The notes under the pieces are model-generated. The model ran no database searches. It was not told where the DNA came from and saw only the letters and a program-made list of their open reading frames with translations. The position numbers and the translations under genes were made by a program. This document shows, in pieces, positions 33,564 through 45,846 of a stretch of DNA of 64,000 nt (position 1 is the stretch's first letter; the number at the start of each line of letters is the position of its first letter). Origin of the DNA: Diatrype stigma (Eukaryota > Ascomycota > Sordariomycetes > Xylariales > Diatrypaceae). The stretch is from contig JAKJXP020000107.1 of assembly GCA_022225965.2 (NCBI GenBank), forward strand, positions 62,001 to 126,000, written 5' to 3'.

Positions 33564-36500
33564 ATGGAACGACCGAAAAAACGCCAGAAATATGACAAGG
33601 ACATGGAATCGTTGACGTCTGACAATCCTACTTGCCAGGTTCGTCCGTCTACACCTGTGCTCGAAGTTCCACGGTCGAGGTCCTATGGCCTCGCTGATTG
33701 CGCCGACGTCGCTGAGACACATAAAACCGAAAAGTTGATATGCTTCGGAATGGTTCGTGTACCATTTTCAGGAGATACATGGCATTTACTAACCTGATAA
33801 AAGCTTGCTTTCCATTTGATAGGGCCAACTGCAACATGTAACACCTACACCAATGTGAGACTAGGTAAGGCTGGTTATCTATTCCCTCCAAAGGGGGGCG
33901 CATCTTTGGGGCGGATTGAGAAGACAGAGGCAGAATTAGTCAAGCTATTCCGGCGCGACGGCGTTCTAGTGGAGATGAGCACTACTTTGGAAGAGCTGGC
34001 CTCAGGATCAAGTACATTACGGTTGTATACCACTAGGGCAATTCTGTATGGTGATCCGAGTTTTGAACCAGATATCAAGAGGGTCTTGAATGATCTGCAA
34101 TTGTATCTTCAGGACCCCATTGGATCATTACGGGATGTTATATACCATAACCCACAACGATTCTTCAACCCTCCTGGCGTTCGTACTTCTCATATCAGAG
34201 CAGCAGAGTTCGATGAGCCTGATATGAGAACGTATACCGTCGCACCCAAAGACATCCTCGCGGGCTTTGCCTCTACAGAATCCTTAGGTGAGACAGAAGG
34301 ATGTGAACTCCTACGGACTCCTCTTAAGCAGTAGGTGCAATCTTAATTCAGTGCGAGAGATGATGTGTTGTTGATCTAATACATATTATAGGCACCAAAA
34401 ACAAGCATTGACTTTCATGATTACCCGCGAGAGAGGCTGGCAGCTTAGTAACAGCAGCCTCGACGTCTGGTCTCTACGAGGTGACGAAGATGGACATAAT
34501 ATGTAAGTCAGCAATCATTGACGTTGTCTAAGCTAGGCACTCACAACCCGCAGCAAGTTTGTAAACAACGTCGATGAGTCATTACATGATCAACGACCGC
34601 CCACATTTCGCGGTGGCATCCTTGCAGACAGTATGGGATATGGAAAGTCGTTGAGTATGATCTCATTGATCGCCTACGACAAGTTTCACAAGGTCCCCGA
34701 CAAATCGGATCAATCTGGAAATTCGCAACTTGGTCGATCCAGGGTCACACTGCTGGTTGTACCGCCAATTCGTAAGTCATTGACTCCTTGGAATCTATTG
34801 AATCGGCCTAACGAACCCAAAGTCTTGGAAAACTGGCAAGCTGAGCTATCCATGTAAGCGTCTCCCTTCACATTGTACTGATCTGATGATACTGACTGGA
34901 AAAGCCATGTACGGGCTGGTGCACTTACGTGGCGCAATCATTATGGATCAAACACAATACAAAACTTGGACGAGCTTCAGAGGCTGGATATTGTCCTGAC
35001 TTCATACGGAACGCTTATGAAGGAGTGGCAAGAGTGGCAAAGATCTAAGGCGTTCAGCATTCTATATTCGTGCAACTGGCACCGCGTGATACTAGACGAA
35101 GGTAAGTAGAACTTCCTTGATGGATGGCATCTAGACTGATGAATCAAGCACATTATGTCAAGACCGCTACCAGTAAAACCGCACAAGCAGCATGCGCCAT
35201 TTCAGCAGATTGTCGCTGGGCAGTTACAGGCACGCCAATACAGAATCAGCTCCCTGAACTGCAGAGCTTGCTCAAGTTTATCCGGGTATTTCCGTATGCA
35301 GAGAAGCAAGTGTTCGATGAGCATATCACAAATCTCTGGCGTAATGAAGAGGAACATCAAGCAGTCAGTCGGCTGAAAAGACTGCTCGGTTACATTATGC
35401 TTCGGAGGGCCGGAGATTACATAAAATTACCCAAGCGAAAAGATCTCGTGGTACGCTTAAAATTTAGCGACCAGGAGGCAGAGGTATACCGCAAGGCTAA
35501 AGAGAAGGCAATCAGGTGCATCGAAGACACCCCGGACCTGGAAAACTCTGGCCGACACTACAAAAACGTGCTTCAGAAGATCGAAGCGCTCCGCCAGATT
35601 TGCACCCTTGGCATTTCAAACGTTGAAGATGCCGCTCAGGATGCCTTCAATCAGCTTACAGATATCCAGGGTTCTTCATTGACTCCGGATGCGGCATCCG
35701 TAGCCATCCGCCAGTTCGTATCGCTCGGCCTGCCTATGATGTGTGTCAAATGTGACACTCTCATGAGCTTCGCCTCTGAGAACCCAGATGAACCACTCTG
35801 GGTTCATCTGACAAGCTGCCTTCGTTTATGGTGCTCAAGTTGCTATGAAAGGGAACGTGTAGACCCTAAGGATCACCGGCTGTGCGAATGCCCCTCAGCA
35901 TGTCCTTCCGTCACTATACCACTCCAGAACCAAGCTGCCACAGCTTCGATAACTGTAGCGCACTGCGCAAACGAGACGGATGTCCCGACCAAAGTCCGCG
36001 CCCTGATCCAGGACCTGAAGAAGTGCCCCAAAGGCACCAAGAGGTACGCTCACTTTGATGAAAACAAACTTAATCTAGTGGTAGACGTGAAGCTAAGTGA
36101 GGTCAGTGTCTTGTTCTCCTTTTGGAAGGACACACTAGGCATCACGGGCGCGGCACTCACGAAAGCGGGAATATCGTGTGCCCGGATCGATGGCTCCATG
36201 AACATGAAACAGCGGTCAAACATACTCCGAGAGTTCTCAGCCGGGGGGCAGATAGATGTTCTGCTCCTCTCCCTAGCTTGTTGCGCTGTTGGGTATGCTC
36301 AGCATAGAACCCCTTTATCTTTTTAGGTCTCTACTGACACCCATCTACCAAAGATTGACTCTAACATCAGCATCACGGGCATACCTCATGGAGCCGCAGT
36401 GGAACCCATTGATAGAAGAGCAAGCCTTCGCGAGGATATACAGGATTTCTCAGACCCAGGAGGTGACAATGGTGCGATTCGTCATGGAGGATAGCATTGA

Positions 36501-36744
36501 AAAGGGAGGTTGACTTCCCCTATCTTGCCCGTATCAGTCATGGAGCTAACCCCTTTATACTTTATAGTATGTCTTGGACGTCCAGAAAGACAAGACAGAC
36601 CTCACAAGCATGCTCTTATCACCGCATAATAGTTCACAGAAAGTCCCTCAGCAGCGGCTCAGAGTGCGTGATAGTCTTCATCTATGCATATTCTTGACAT
36701 CACTAACTACCTACTATTACTAGGAACTGCGAGATAGACTTTAA
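33564..36744 (+). CDS. SNF2-family helicase with RING-like insert (Rad5/HLTF type), possibly damaged
   Basis: A ten-exon model: 33564-33756, 33823-34330, 34392-34502, 34554-34771, 34823-34853, 34905-35101, 35149-36292, 36354-36504, 36568-36663 and 36724-36744, 889 residues if all are joined. Introns are 47-66 bp. The start has a basic nuclear signal (ERPKKRQK). SNF2 motifs: HQKQALTFM (Q-like), GGILADSMGYGKS (Walker A, K302; the usual DEMG is changed to DSMG), LDEAH (D418-H421, split by an intron), AVTGTPIQNQ (motif III), ARIDGSMN, then the motif V/VI region EPQWNPLIEEQAFARIYRIS. Between the lobes (about 617-665) are paired cysteines CVKC, CSSC and CEC, a degenerate RING. The exon-8 donor reads AAG then GG instead of GT, although branch (GCTAAC) and acceptor remain; read through, the frame stops at 36511-36513, losing the last 38 residues. 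The first intron's donor is also uncertain (33753 or 33757). Confidence 0.8.
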
Positions 36745-39000
36745 GGCTAATGCCCGCATGGAGGTTGCTATGTCCGGATAACACTGGGACCTGCGAGTTG
36801 CAGATTGGCCACATGGGATGATCATGAGGCCCACTTGGACCGTCATATTATAACTATAACCAGGAAGTCAGGGGTTATTTTTCATACCTAGCGTAGGAAT
36901 GGTCCCAGAGCCCAGTGTATGTACACTACTATACCTTACAAATCTCAGTGCTTCAGGGCTCGCTAGGCCGCTGAAACACTAGGACCGAAGCCCTGAAGTA
37001 CTAACATGTAGGGCATAGACGCGGCAGCACGGCGAGACTTTTAGATCCTAAAGAATCAGCCAATCAGTCGTCAACATTTCACGATATGGGACATTATAGG
37101 GCAATCCGCGGACTATCTATGCACATACCTACATCTGAAAGACAATCCTTGCCCATGTAGTTCAACCTTATCTTGCGGATCTCTGCACTACATGCATGCA
37201 TAGTACATGTACCTCGAGACGATCATGCCGACCACATTGGTTAGGTACGAAGAGGTATACACTTGTCCCATATCTTCGACTACGTTCAGGTGTCTCAGGT
37301 AGCTCTTATACCTTAGATTTCGGTGGTTTGGGCACGCCGAGCGAGATGATATCCGGGGCTCTCCCAAGCCGTATAGTGCGTCAGTCGACTCGGCAAGGAC
37401 AAGGATCGAAGACACCAAGTCTTCAAAGAGACCTCTCGAGGGGCTTGGCGCAAAGAGCAGAACAAAGTGTATATAGATATTACAGCGGCGTATTTATTTG
37501 GACATGGCACCAGTGATAAGTAGGGACTTGCGTGTCTTGCTACGCAAGCTTAGCAGATTTGGCTGCGCAGAGATGCCACCCCTTTCTGTTGGAGCTGGAA
37601 GTTGCCCATACCCTCGGCTATCTCGATGGTACTGAGTAATCACCATGCAACTATATAATACCTATTGCCTCCTCTGTGAAACTTGAAGATAACCTGGCTA
37701 CTTTGACTTGTTGTATAAGTTAGCATGAAAACGACAGCCCGTGAGAGGTTCCTTAGTCCTAGTGTAGTTCATAATTCATGGACCTCCCCCCCCTTTGTGA
37801 CTTAGGCAAACATCAGGTGATATGAGTAGCTATCGCTAGAACTATGACAAAGGTGTTGATGTGACCAGACTCGGTTTATGTCAGCCTTAGAGATCGTTTC
37901 TCAGCCAAGTGTGGTGTTTGACCCCCTTGGTCCTACAGGGGCTCCATGTTGACAGCAAGAACCATTTGGATTCGTGAGCCCATTTCTACGCAATAGGGCC
38001 TTGTTCCTCTCCCCTTATCCTCCCATCACGACGACGGCGAACCAACCAAGCACATGCCGCGCTGGCAGGGGTAAGGAGGCTTCGTGAATACCCTAGAGGG
38101 CGGACACTGATTATCGCCAGAATGTCTAGTCCAAACTCGCATAAGGTAATCCGCTGAAGTTTGAAAGGGCGAAGAAGAAAAAACAAGAACCCCCCGTCCC
38201 CCAAAGATCCCAAACGCATGGCCTCCAAATGGGAATGCTAATAGCAAGAGTGTGCAGGGACTGAACGGGTACAAAAGCAGCGGACGAGTTCGGGATAAGT
38301 TCGTATGCATAATGGCTGGGTAGGTACACACACACACACAGATATATATATATATGTACACTCGACTCCAAGACTGGCAAGACAAGCCAAGCAACTTACA
38401 CGAAGGCGGCAAAAAAAGCGAAATCCGCCCTTGATGAAGCGCCGAGACGACATTGGACAGAATGCAACCATGCATTGCGTCTTATTCTTCCGCGGAGGCC
38501 GATTGGTTCGAGTTCCGCCGCCGCCCGAGGAGGCTGGATTCCTCCGGCTACAGTAACTAGGTACTGCAGCCTGCAGCCTGCCTGCCTGCTGATGTCAACT
38601 TTGGAGGCTTTGAGGCTTAGGTAGGTTGCACCTGTTTTTTTCTTGCAGCTATCCCCTTCAGCCTCATTAATCTCGGACGGCCCGGAGCCTGCATTGCATG
38701 TGTAGCTTTCTTCGATGCCATGTCATTGGCTGCCTGAGCATGCGTACTGTGATTGGATGTGCAGATGCATTTGTCTCTCCACTGCCTGGTGGTATACAGT
38801 TTAAAAAACCGCGGATATGATAAAAAGGGGTAGGTTTTGCAGTACCTCTGCTCCATCCGCTTATATATGATTTCTAAGGGCTGGAGTAACTGGAATTTTT
38901 CAACGCGAGGAAGCTGTCACACCAAAGCGAAGCGTTATCTCTGAAACCCCGTTGGTCTTCCCATTCTTTTCTTCTTTGATCATAACATACATCCGCACGC
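36745..39000. other. Gene-free region on the right side of the island
   Basis: No gene was recognised in this 2.3 kb. It contains a CA dinucleotide run followed by a TA run at about 38326-38355. The composition is mixed and moderately AT-rich. Several minus-strand frames around 37986-38475 overlap each other and consist of low-information sequence. Confidence 0.5.
38326..38355. repeat. CA then TA dinucleotide microsatellite
   Basis: A CA run of about seven units is followed directly by a TA run of about seven units, separated by one G. Confidence 0.85.
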
Positions 39001-39333
39001 TCAGTCATACATACTTGCTAGCTCTAGCTCCCCTTTCTGTAACGTATCGTGACCACCGGCCCTAACTTCGCCTACTTCCTTTGGTAAAATGGTGAAACCC
39101 CAGACTGATTTACAAGCAAAAACATTTCGGAACGCCGGTAATATGAGATCATAACCATCATGCGTCCAGTAACTTATTGAGCTGATGAAGATCGCGAAAC
39201 CCAGAAAAAAGTCATTGCCGGCTGTCCAGATGTGATTTGAAATCAAAGCAAGAGGCCATACAAAAAGGAAATACGAATGCAGCGATTTGTGGCTGATGAG
39301 CCCCGGAAGTAGCATAAATAATACAGGAACCAA
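39001..39333 (-). pseudogene. Possible relic of a membrane protein gene
   Basis: An open frame of about 110 residues lacking an ATG at its 5' end. Its first half is clearly hydrophobic and non-repetitive (LVPVLFMLLPGLISHKSLHS, then FFLGFAIFISSISYWTHDGY), looking like two or three membrane helices, followed by ILPAFRNVFACKSVWGFTIL. The pattern recalls the N-terminal part of fungal wax-synthase-like acyltransferases, but this is a weak impression. No continuation was found downstream, so it may be a decayed fragment or chance. Confidence 0.25.
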
Positions 39334-39555
39334 TGCCGTATAATAACGGACAGGTTAAAATAAATGGGTATCAAGAGTACTGTCTAGAGCGCTGAGGTTG
39401 GGCTTCGATAACCAGGGTACCCAGAGGGAAGAAGAAATCGGCGCCGCCGCTCCTCTAGCCGAACTCGAATTGCCGGAGGACCAAGAAAAAGATATAATAA
39501 AAAATACGCCGGTATCAGAACAATAGTTCTCCTAATGTTCGGTCGTTGCGTCCCT

Positions 39556-40674
39556 TTAGACTCGACTGGCTGATATAGAAGCAGGCGAAGAAGTCTTTGG
39601 CGGTTGATCAGAAACGACTCTGGACCGGTCTCTATCCGGGAAAATCGGATCAGGACCCCTATACGGCTCATATACAGGAGGCGGCCGTGCGGAATGCTGG
39701 AGTAGAGGCGGAGGTGGTTGTCGTTGTTGTATAGGAGAATGCGTATGGGGTATATCTTGATGTTGAATATGCGGCAGCAGCGGCGGTGATCGAGAGTCCA
39801 TAACCATAGATCCTCGGTCGCGAGGAGACGCTGTACCTTTCTCGCCATGCTCTAGGGGCTCTGGGAGTCCTCGCGGCGTACCGGTAGCAGATGCTGGCGA
39901 GGCGAGTGAATACGATCCGCCTAGATGCTGCGTGCTGTCTATGGTAGGTGCCCTGCCGCGCTTATTCATTCTCTGGTCGATGGAACTGCTCGCAATCTCG
40001 TATCCGGGAGAAGACGCATATTCTCGTTGTGGTTGAAGCACAGCCGGAGCTAACGGGGCTGGTGTGATAGGCGTGTATTCCGTCGTCCGCGAGTAGTTGG
40101 CACGGGCTTGCGCTTCTTTATCCGCCTTGGACGGCCGGCCACGCTTTTTCCCAGCGGCGGTTAAACCTGAATTAGTGCTAATCGGATGTGTCGTCATGTA
40201 CCCATTTGGAGGTGGCGGACGCGGCTGAATTCGCGCTGGGGCTACAGGAGGCTCGATAGGAGGCATGGCGGCCTGCCTTTTCGCTGGATGATCAACTAAA
40301 TCGCTTAGGGATTTGCGCTTGAGATTCGTCAATGGCGGCGGGTATTTGACTTGGAACATGTTTTCGACAGCCCCGAGACACTGGTTCATGTTGCGGCCTA
40401 GGGTTGTATATTAGGAATTTAGGACTACGTCAAGAGAATGTAACCTTGGCGACATACCACCGGGGAGCTGCATCGACAACCAGTTGGGTTCAACATTGTG
40501 CGCCTTGATGAACTCTACCAGAGTCGTTATATCCAGGTTGCTGACTTTGATAATCTCCCCTAGAACAAACCGCTATGAGGACATAGACAGTCTATGATCA
40601 GTGCCCAACATTCTGATTTGTTGCATGCACACAACACAACATACCTTTTCGTCCTCGGAAAAAGATAAGTCCAT
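39556..40674 (-). CDS. AT-hook-containing fungal protein, unknown function
   Basis: Exons are 40645-40674, 40458-40572 and 39556-40397, with introns of 72 and 60 bp (phases 0 and 1). The product is 328 residues. The 30-nt first exon gives MDLSFSEDEK. The second gives a compact helical segment (RFVLGEIIKVSNLDITTLVE, then HNVEPNWLSMQLPGG). The third continues RNMNQCLGAVENMF. This N-terminal module of about 70 residues looks ordered and recurs in fungal proteins of unknown role, to my recollection. The remainder is disordered and Pro-rich with a basic LKRKSLSD and an AT-hook-like KKRGRPSKADKE around residue 130, which suggests binding to the minor groove of AT-rich DNA in the nucleus. Unspliced, the frame would start at the Met at 40389 and lose the ordered module. 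Confidence 0.85.
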
Positions 40675-43600
40675 GGTGTGCTATTCTTCTATTCACGGGA
40701 GCTAAAGGTGAGAGGTGAGAGGTGGGGGTGAGGAGACCGAACTTGCTTGCAAGTCATTTGTAGTAAGCGATGCTCGAGGTGTTGCTCGGGTTGGAAAACT
40801 ATCTTCAGTAGGGCTAGGGAAAGTAACTCTGGAACAAGAGCTGGCGGGGCACGTCGTAGGAGTGACGGGTTTGGGTTTGGTCTACCAAATGGACCAAATC
40901 CCCATGGCGAAGCACGAAGGCGAGAAGGCGCAGCTAGTCTAAAGCCTCAGGGAGCCAGGCAGACGAGGCGTGACATTCGCAAGGGTCAGCTAGAACGGAT
41001 GGGGTGGCGGCAACAGAAAGGAGGACGTGCGAGCCTCGTGAGAGGTTCGAAGACGCGCGCAAAAGTGAACAACAAGCGCGCGTCTTTTAATAGCAAAATC
41101 TGGAGCCGAGCAGAGAAACGAGCGTGTGTCTCAGTTGGGTCGTACGAGTGGGAGGAAGCAACCAGCCGCCGTTGTCGCTTAAAAGAAAGTCCAGAGCGGA
41201 CCCGAAAACCAGAATGGAACCAGGACTAGAACCTGCCCCAGGGCCCGGAAGCAGAGCTAGAGCTAGAACCTGGAGAGTTGCGTTGCGTGCGTTGCGTTGC
41301 GTTCCAAGGTTGCTTTGCTGCTGCGCTGCGCTTGCGCCTGCTCTTACAAGGATAAAGGTGCGGAAGGGTCGAGTTCCCCGTGGTCAGAGCGGGACACTCG
41401 AGCGAAACTACCTAAGCAGACTAATAGCAGGTAGACTGACCTGATCGGGATGCCGGTAATTGTTAAGGACTGGCGGGTTCCTTATCCTAGTCTCCCCTGT
41501 CGAGTCGGGAATGCTGGGAATCCTCAAAGCTCCAAGCGCAAAGATGCGAAGAATTGTCCACGAGCTGCAGTCTCACTTGTTTTTCCTTTTGTTCTTCTTC
41601 TGCAATTTCTCTGCGATCCTTCCTATAGTCCGACCGGGGAAAGAAACGGGTCGATAGCTTTGGCCTCTTGTCTTGGTGCTGGACTGGGACCGAAGTCAAC
41701 CTTGCTGCTTCTTCGTATTGCATAAATACAAATCGTGGGCAACAAAATCCGACAATGCTGGTAACCAGAAAATGTTGCTGCTTGCCGCTTGCCGATAACT
41801 CCAGTTGCAAGGATCCAGTTCCTCAGCCCCGAGAGCTGGCCCAACCCAGAACTGCTGGAGAGTTTGTTTTTTTTGGTCTTTTTGGTCTTTTTAGTCTTTG
41901 CTCTCTTTGCCCTTTTTGCTCTCTTTTGTCTGCTGCACCTACCACCAAAAGCCCCAGAGGTCCCGAGTCCCAGGTCCCAGGTTGTTACTGCCCACTGTAC
42001 TTTCTTGTATGTAGGTAAGTAGGTAATTGGTCTAACACCATTCGTTAGCTCTTCAAGTGCAAAAAAAGAGCAACTCTAATGTTCTCATTATTAAGTGTCC
42101 GCCCCTCTCTCCCCCAGCTTGCGCCAATGTCGAGCTGGATCGAGCTGGAGAGGGACAAGAAGTTCCAGAGCCCTGACTGACTGACCAGTCAAACCCTACC
42201 CACTTGCAGCAACACTGCAGACGCTGCGGACACTGCGGACACTGCAGAGAGGGTTGTGTGGGCAGGTAGATAGGTAGGTATGAGGTGCATCTTGGACGCT
42301 AATCACCTACCTACATGTGGAAGTTAAGCTTACTGCAATGCAGGTAGAGAGATAATGGATAATACCCGTGGACCTCCACCTACCATCTAGTAGGTACTAG
42401 GTAGGTATGTACTCAAGAGTCCATACCCAATGCCTGACACCTAGCAGTAGGCAATAGTGATGGCCCAACATTGAAGTGGCTAGCAGGTCATATGCTGCAA
42501 GCAATATGCCATATGGGAAAGCTCATGCGCGTTGCATGCAGCCATAAGCGTGACGGCGCAACGAATGAGTGGTCTGACATATGCAGCTACGCTCTTTGCA
42601 GGTGCGGGACGCAGCTTTAGGTCGTTGCCATAAGCCAATCCTAACAACCGCCTGGACAAATCCGGTCGCCTGACTCTGTCTCTCTCGACTTTGGTTTGGC
42701 CGCCAGGGAGAATTATTGCTTTTAACCCCCCAACCTCTATTCCACACCACCACCAACACCACCACCGCCCCTCTTATTCAGGTAGCTGGTGGTTGCATAG
42801 CAGCCATAGGTATCTGTATGCTGCTGTATGGTACAGTTCCAAGGCTCTTTGGGGGCCGTTGAGGTTGACGGACTGTCCGCCTCTTACCATTTGTTCTGCG
42901 CATTGCCATGAGCGATGCCCTTGCAAAATGACGGTGAGTTCAACACACGATGTAAGCAGTAAAAGTGTGCTGCCAAACCAATTAGCTCCCGTATAGTGCC
43001 CATCAGCAGCACCTGGCCTGCCACCCATATGATTGTTCATATTGGCAGTCGTTTCCGAAGAGTTGTCCATATAGGGATAGGATTCCTGCTGCCATGAGCT
43101 ATTCCTTCCTTCCTGCTTCGTTTGCTTGCCATGTCTGCTCTGAGGTCTGTAAGCTCGGTAGTGGACTCGCTCGGGGTGGGTAGACTGGCTGTGACTGGTT
43201 GGAGGCTCGCCAATCACGACGCCGAACTGCCATCTAAAGGCCTCTGATCGGTCACAGAGCACGGATCAAGAGTTCGTCACAACGACAAGATCCAGAGTAG
43301 GAGAGTTCTTCATGTCCACTTCGGGCCGTCGGATTTGGCCCAAAGATTGGCCTGAGTATATATAGGATTCACGACAGTTCTGGGAACAAGACTTGAGCTC
43401 TTCAATTTTTTGAGCTGTCGACGGCCCCGACGCCGCGCTTTTATTATCTGGCCTAAGCCTATACCGCCTTTTCTGTCCCATCCTATTCGGCGCATCTATG
43501 CAGCAATGTGCTGGCAGTCTCTCATAGGAGACCCACTCATACCAATTATGGTCATTGCCGTTGTCTCAATACAAGAAACTTGATCTCGGCAGACTCGATC

Positions 43601-45846
43601 ATCTCGTCATTTCGAGAATATCAACCAATTCGAATACTTGTAAGGTTAAGAGGTATTATCATCATCACCTCACCACCAGATCGCGTCATACCGACTTCAC
43701 TGCGACCCGGATTTCAGCATCAATTCCCCAATGGCCAAGGGCTCCTATAGCGCACTCAGGGGTCTAGCTGCCCCCTAGTATACAGACGGCCATAACCCAC
43801 ACCTGGGTTATAGTACGCTTGTTCGGGAGATGCACATATATAGCATGGCATTGAGAGCTGACTATGCTGTCTCGGAATCTGCCAGGCTCCTAGATGAATC
43901 ACTGCTCGCGCCAATCAATGTGCGCCCCTACGAACGCCCCTACGGATTAGAGGCAGACCCATGACAATGGCTGAAATCTAGCAGCTACGTTGACGGCCAA
44001 GGATAACCATGGGATTAGGGTATTTATGTTCTATGATAGTAAAGTCGATAAGGCATTTGGCACTACTACCCCACGCTGTGTAGACCTATATCTTGATCGG
44101 CCTTGAATCTAGATCACCAACTTGTCCCATACTACCGGTCTTAATAGGTGTTCTGTGTGTAAAAAGTCAACTATTCTGACCACTTTCCATTTGCCAGAAT
44201 GCTCCAGCTATGTGATCTGATTTGGGGGCGCACAAACAAGCCGCCTGGATATGCAGCCATCGAGCCATCAACCAGAAACCCTGCTACTTATAGACAAGTA
44301 AACTCGGCTCAAGCAGGTACCCATTCATATAAAGAAAGCTCCAACCCAGTCGAGTTCCTGGGATAACGTAGTGATCGATCAAACAATTGGATGGGCTCGG
44401 AGTTGTTCTACATCTCCCATTCTGACATGAATGACTGTCGAGGCTATGTGGTAGGCAAGAGAGGAATACAAATGTATTGCTTCTGCACCAAAGGTTTTTT
44501 TTTTTTGTATGCAACAACTCCAGCTAGAGGGAAAGGGCAAGAAATAACTAGGAGGGGGAGCTGTGATATAGCATATGCTACAAAGATTCGTGATCTGAGT
44601 TTTAAGATGGGGTCTCACTCTTGTTGAAGGAAAGAGGTTACGATATATATAAAAACACCCAGGATCCAGATTGTCTATGGGACAAACATATTCATATGGA
44701 CGTTAGCTAGGTAGGTATGGATTTGGTTTATAGAATACAATTGGTGCAGCTGTGCAGGTATGCCACAGATATCTGAGAACCTTGAAGATATCCAACTATA
44801 AACCTTCAGGTTTCATCCACTGAGGGCAGTGAGGCCCCCAGGCCCCCCACTTGTAGCCAGTAGAAGTAGGTGGGGCACGTAGCAATTACCCCAGCTTTGT
44901 CCTTCTGGCTGGCTGGCTGGCTGTCTGGCTGCCAAGGAAGGTAAGTGTGGCTGATGAAAAGTCTTCTGCTTCGTACTTGCTGCTTCATAGATGTACTGTA
45001 TGTACAAGCTTGGCTGCCAGTCCACCGGCCTATGGTGCCTATTTAGTTACATGGTAGGTAGGGCGTGCTCTGGCCTGATGTATTCAAGGTACTTTGCTGA
45101 TCGCCGGGATACCTTCCGCCGGCATGCCGTAGCTTGTATGTATGTATGTACCTATCAACCAATCCATTCACTGCTTAACGCGCAGTTCACCTGCACGCCC
45201 GCAGGCCTGCACGCCTGCACCCATTAGCCCTAGCCCAGACTCTAGTACTAACTACAATACGTGAATACCTAGTACCTAATCCCGTCGCCGATTTCTTCAA
45301 ACTTCCTCCGGCTTTTGTACCACTGCAGCATCCAGAATTTCGCGAAGTTGCTGACGTCGCCCGTAGGAGTAGAGAACATTTGATAAACCATCGGCAGACA
45401 TAGAGCATTCAATCCTCTGTCGGGATTGTATTCTGTCCCATCACTTTTCCAATTGGCACAGTGGCCTGCTTGCAATGTCACAAACGGCTTATAGCAGATA
45501 GCGCCAACCTTCGCCCCAGTGCTAGGCCTTCACTCAGCACCAATCTCCTTCCTCTCTCCCTCCTTCTCTCCGCCAGCATCGCCCCAGCGACCCTTTTCCT
45601 ACATGGACACGAACCGTCTCCCTGATTGCCGATATTCAATACATCTTCGACTGTTGCAATAGTCGTTATTCTACGCCCACCACCACCGCCGGACTTTCAG
45701 TCACATCCCCGGGTTCTGGGTTCTGGGTTCTGGGTTCTGTCCGGGTTGTGGGTTGGTGGCTGCGCTGCGCTCGCCTGTGTCTGTCCTGTAGGACGCGACC
45801 GCACCTTCCCCTGATTAACATCGGCAATCTAGATTCGCCTGCGATC
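40675..45846. other. Large gene-poor region, 5.2 kb
   Basis: The longest gap here, lying between two divergent genes. It contains GC-rich sequence near 41200-41345, TTTTGGTCTTT-type repeats near 41866-41930, a GACACTGCG repeat near 42216-42247, TAGGTA tracts at 42255-42410 and 45050-45150, and a GGGTTCT heptamer repeat (45711-45738) in the likely SET2 leader. Frames at 42774-43262 (minus) and 45269-45481 (minus) were considered but not accepted. No RNA gene was recognised. Confidence 0.45.
45711..45738. repeat. GGGTTCT heptamer repeat, 4 units
   Basis: Four perfect tandem units about 110 bp upstream of the SET2 start codon, in the probable leader or promoter. Confidence 0.85.

Noticed and set aside
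38490..38530. Sequence resembling a tRNA B box (GGTTCGAGTTCC)
   Set aside because: No A box, no acceptor-stem pairing and no cloverleaf could be built around it.
42774..43262. 162-codon minus-strand frame
   Set aside because: No domain, no splice partners and no conserved-looking block; it is not distinguishable from chance.
45269..45481. 70-codon minus-strand frame with some protein-like sequence (KFWMLQWYKSRRKFEEIGDG)
   Set aside because: The end looks plausible, but there is no start region, no upstream exon that joins and no recognised family; a second frame over the same bases is equally open.
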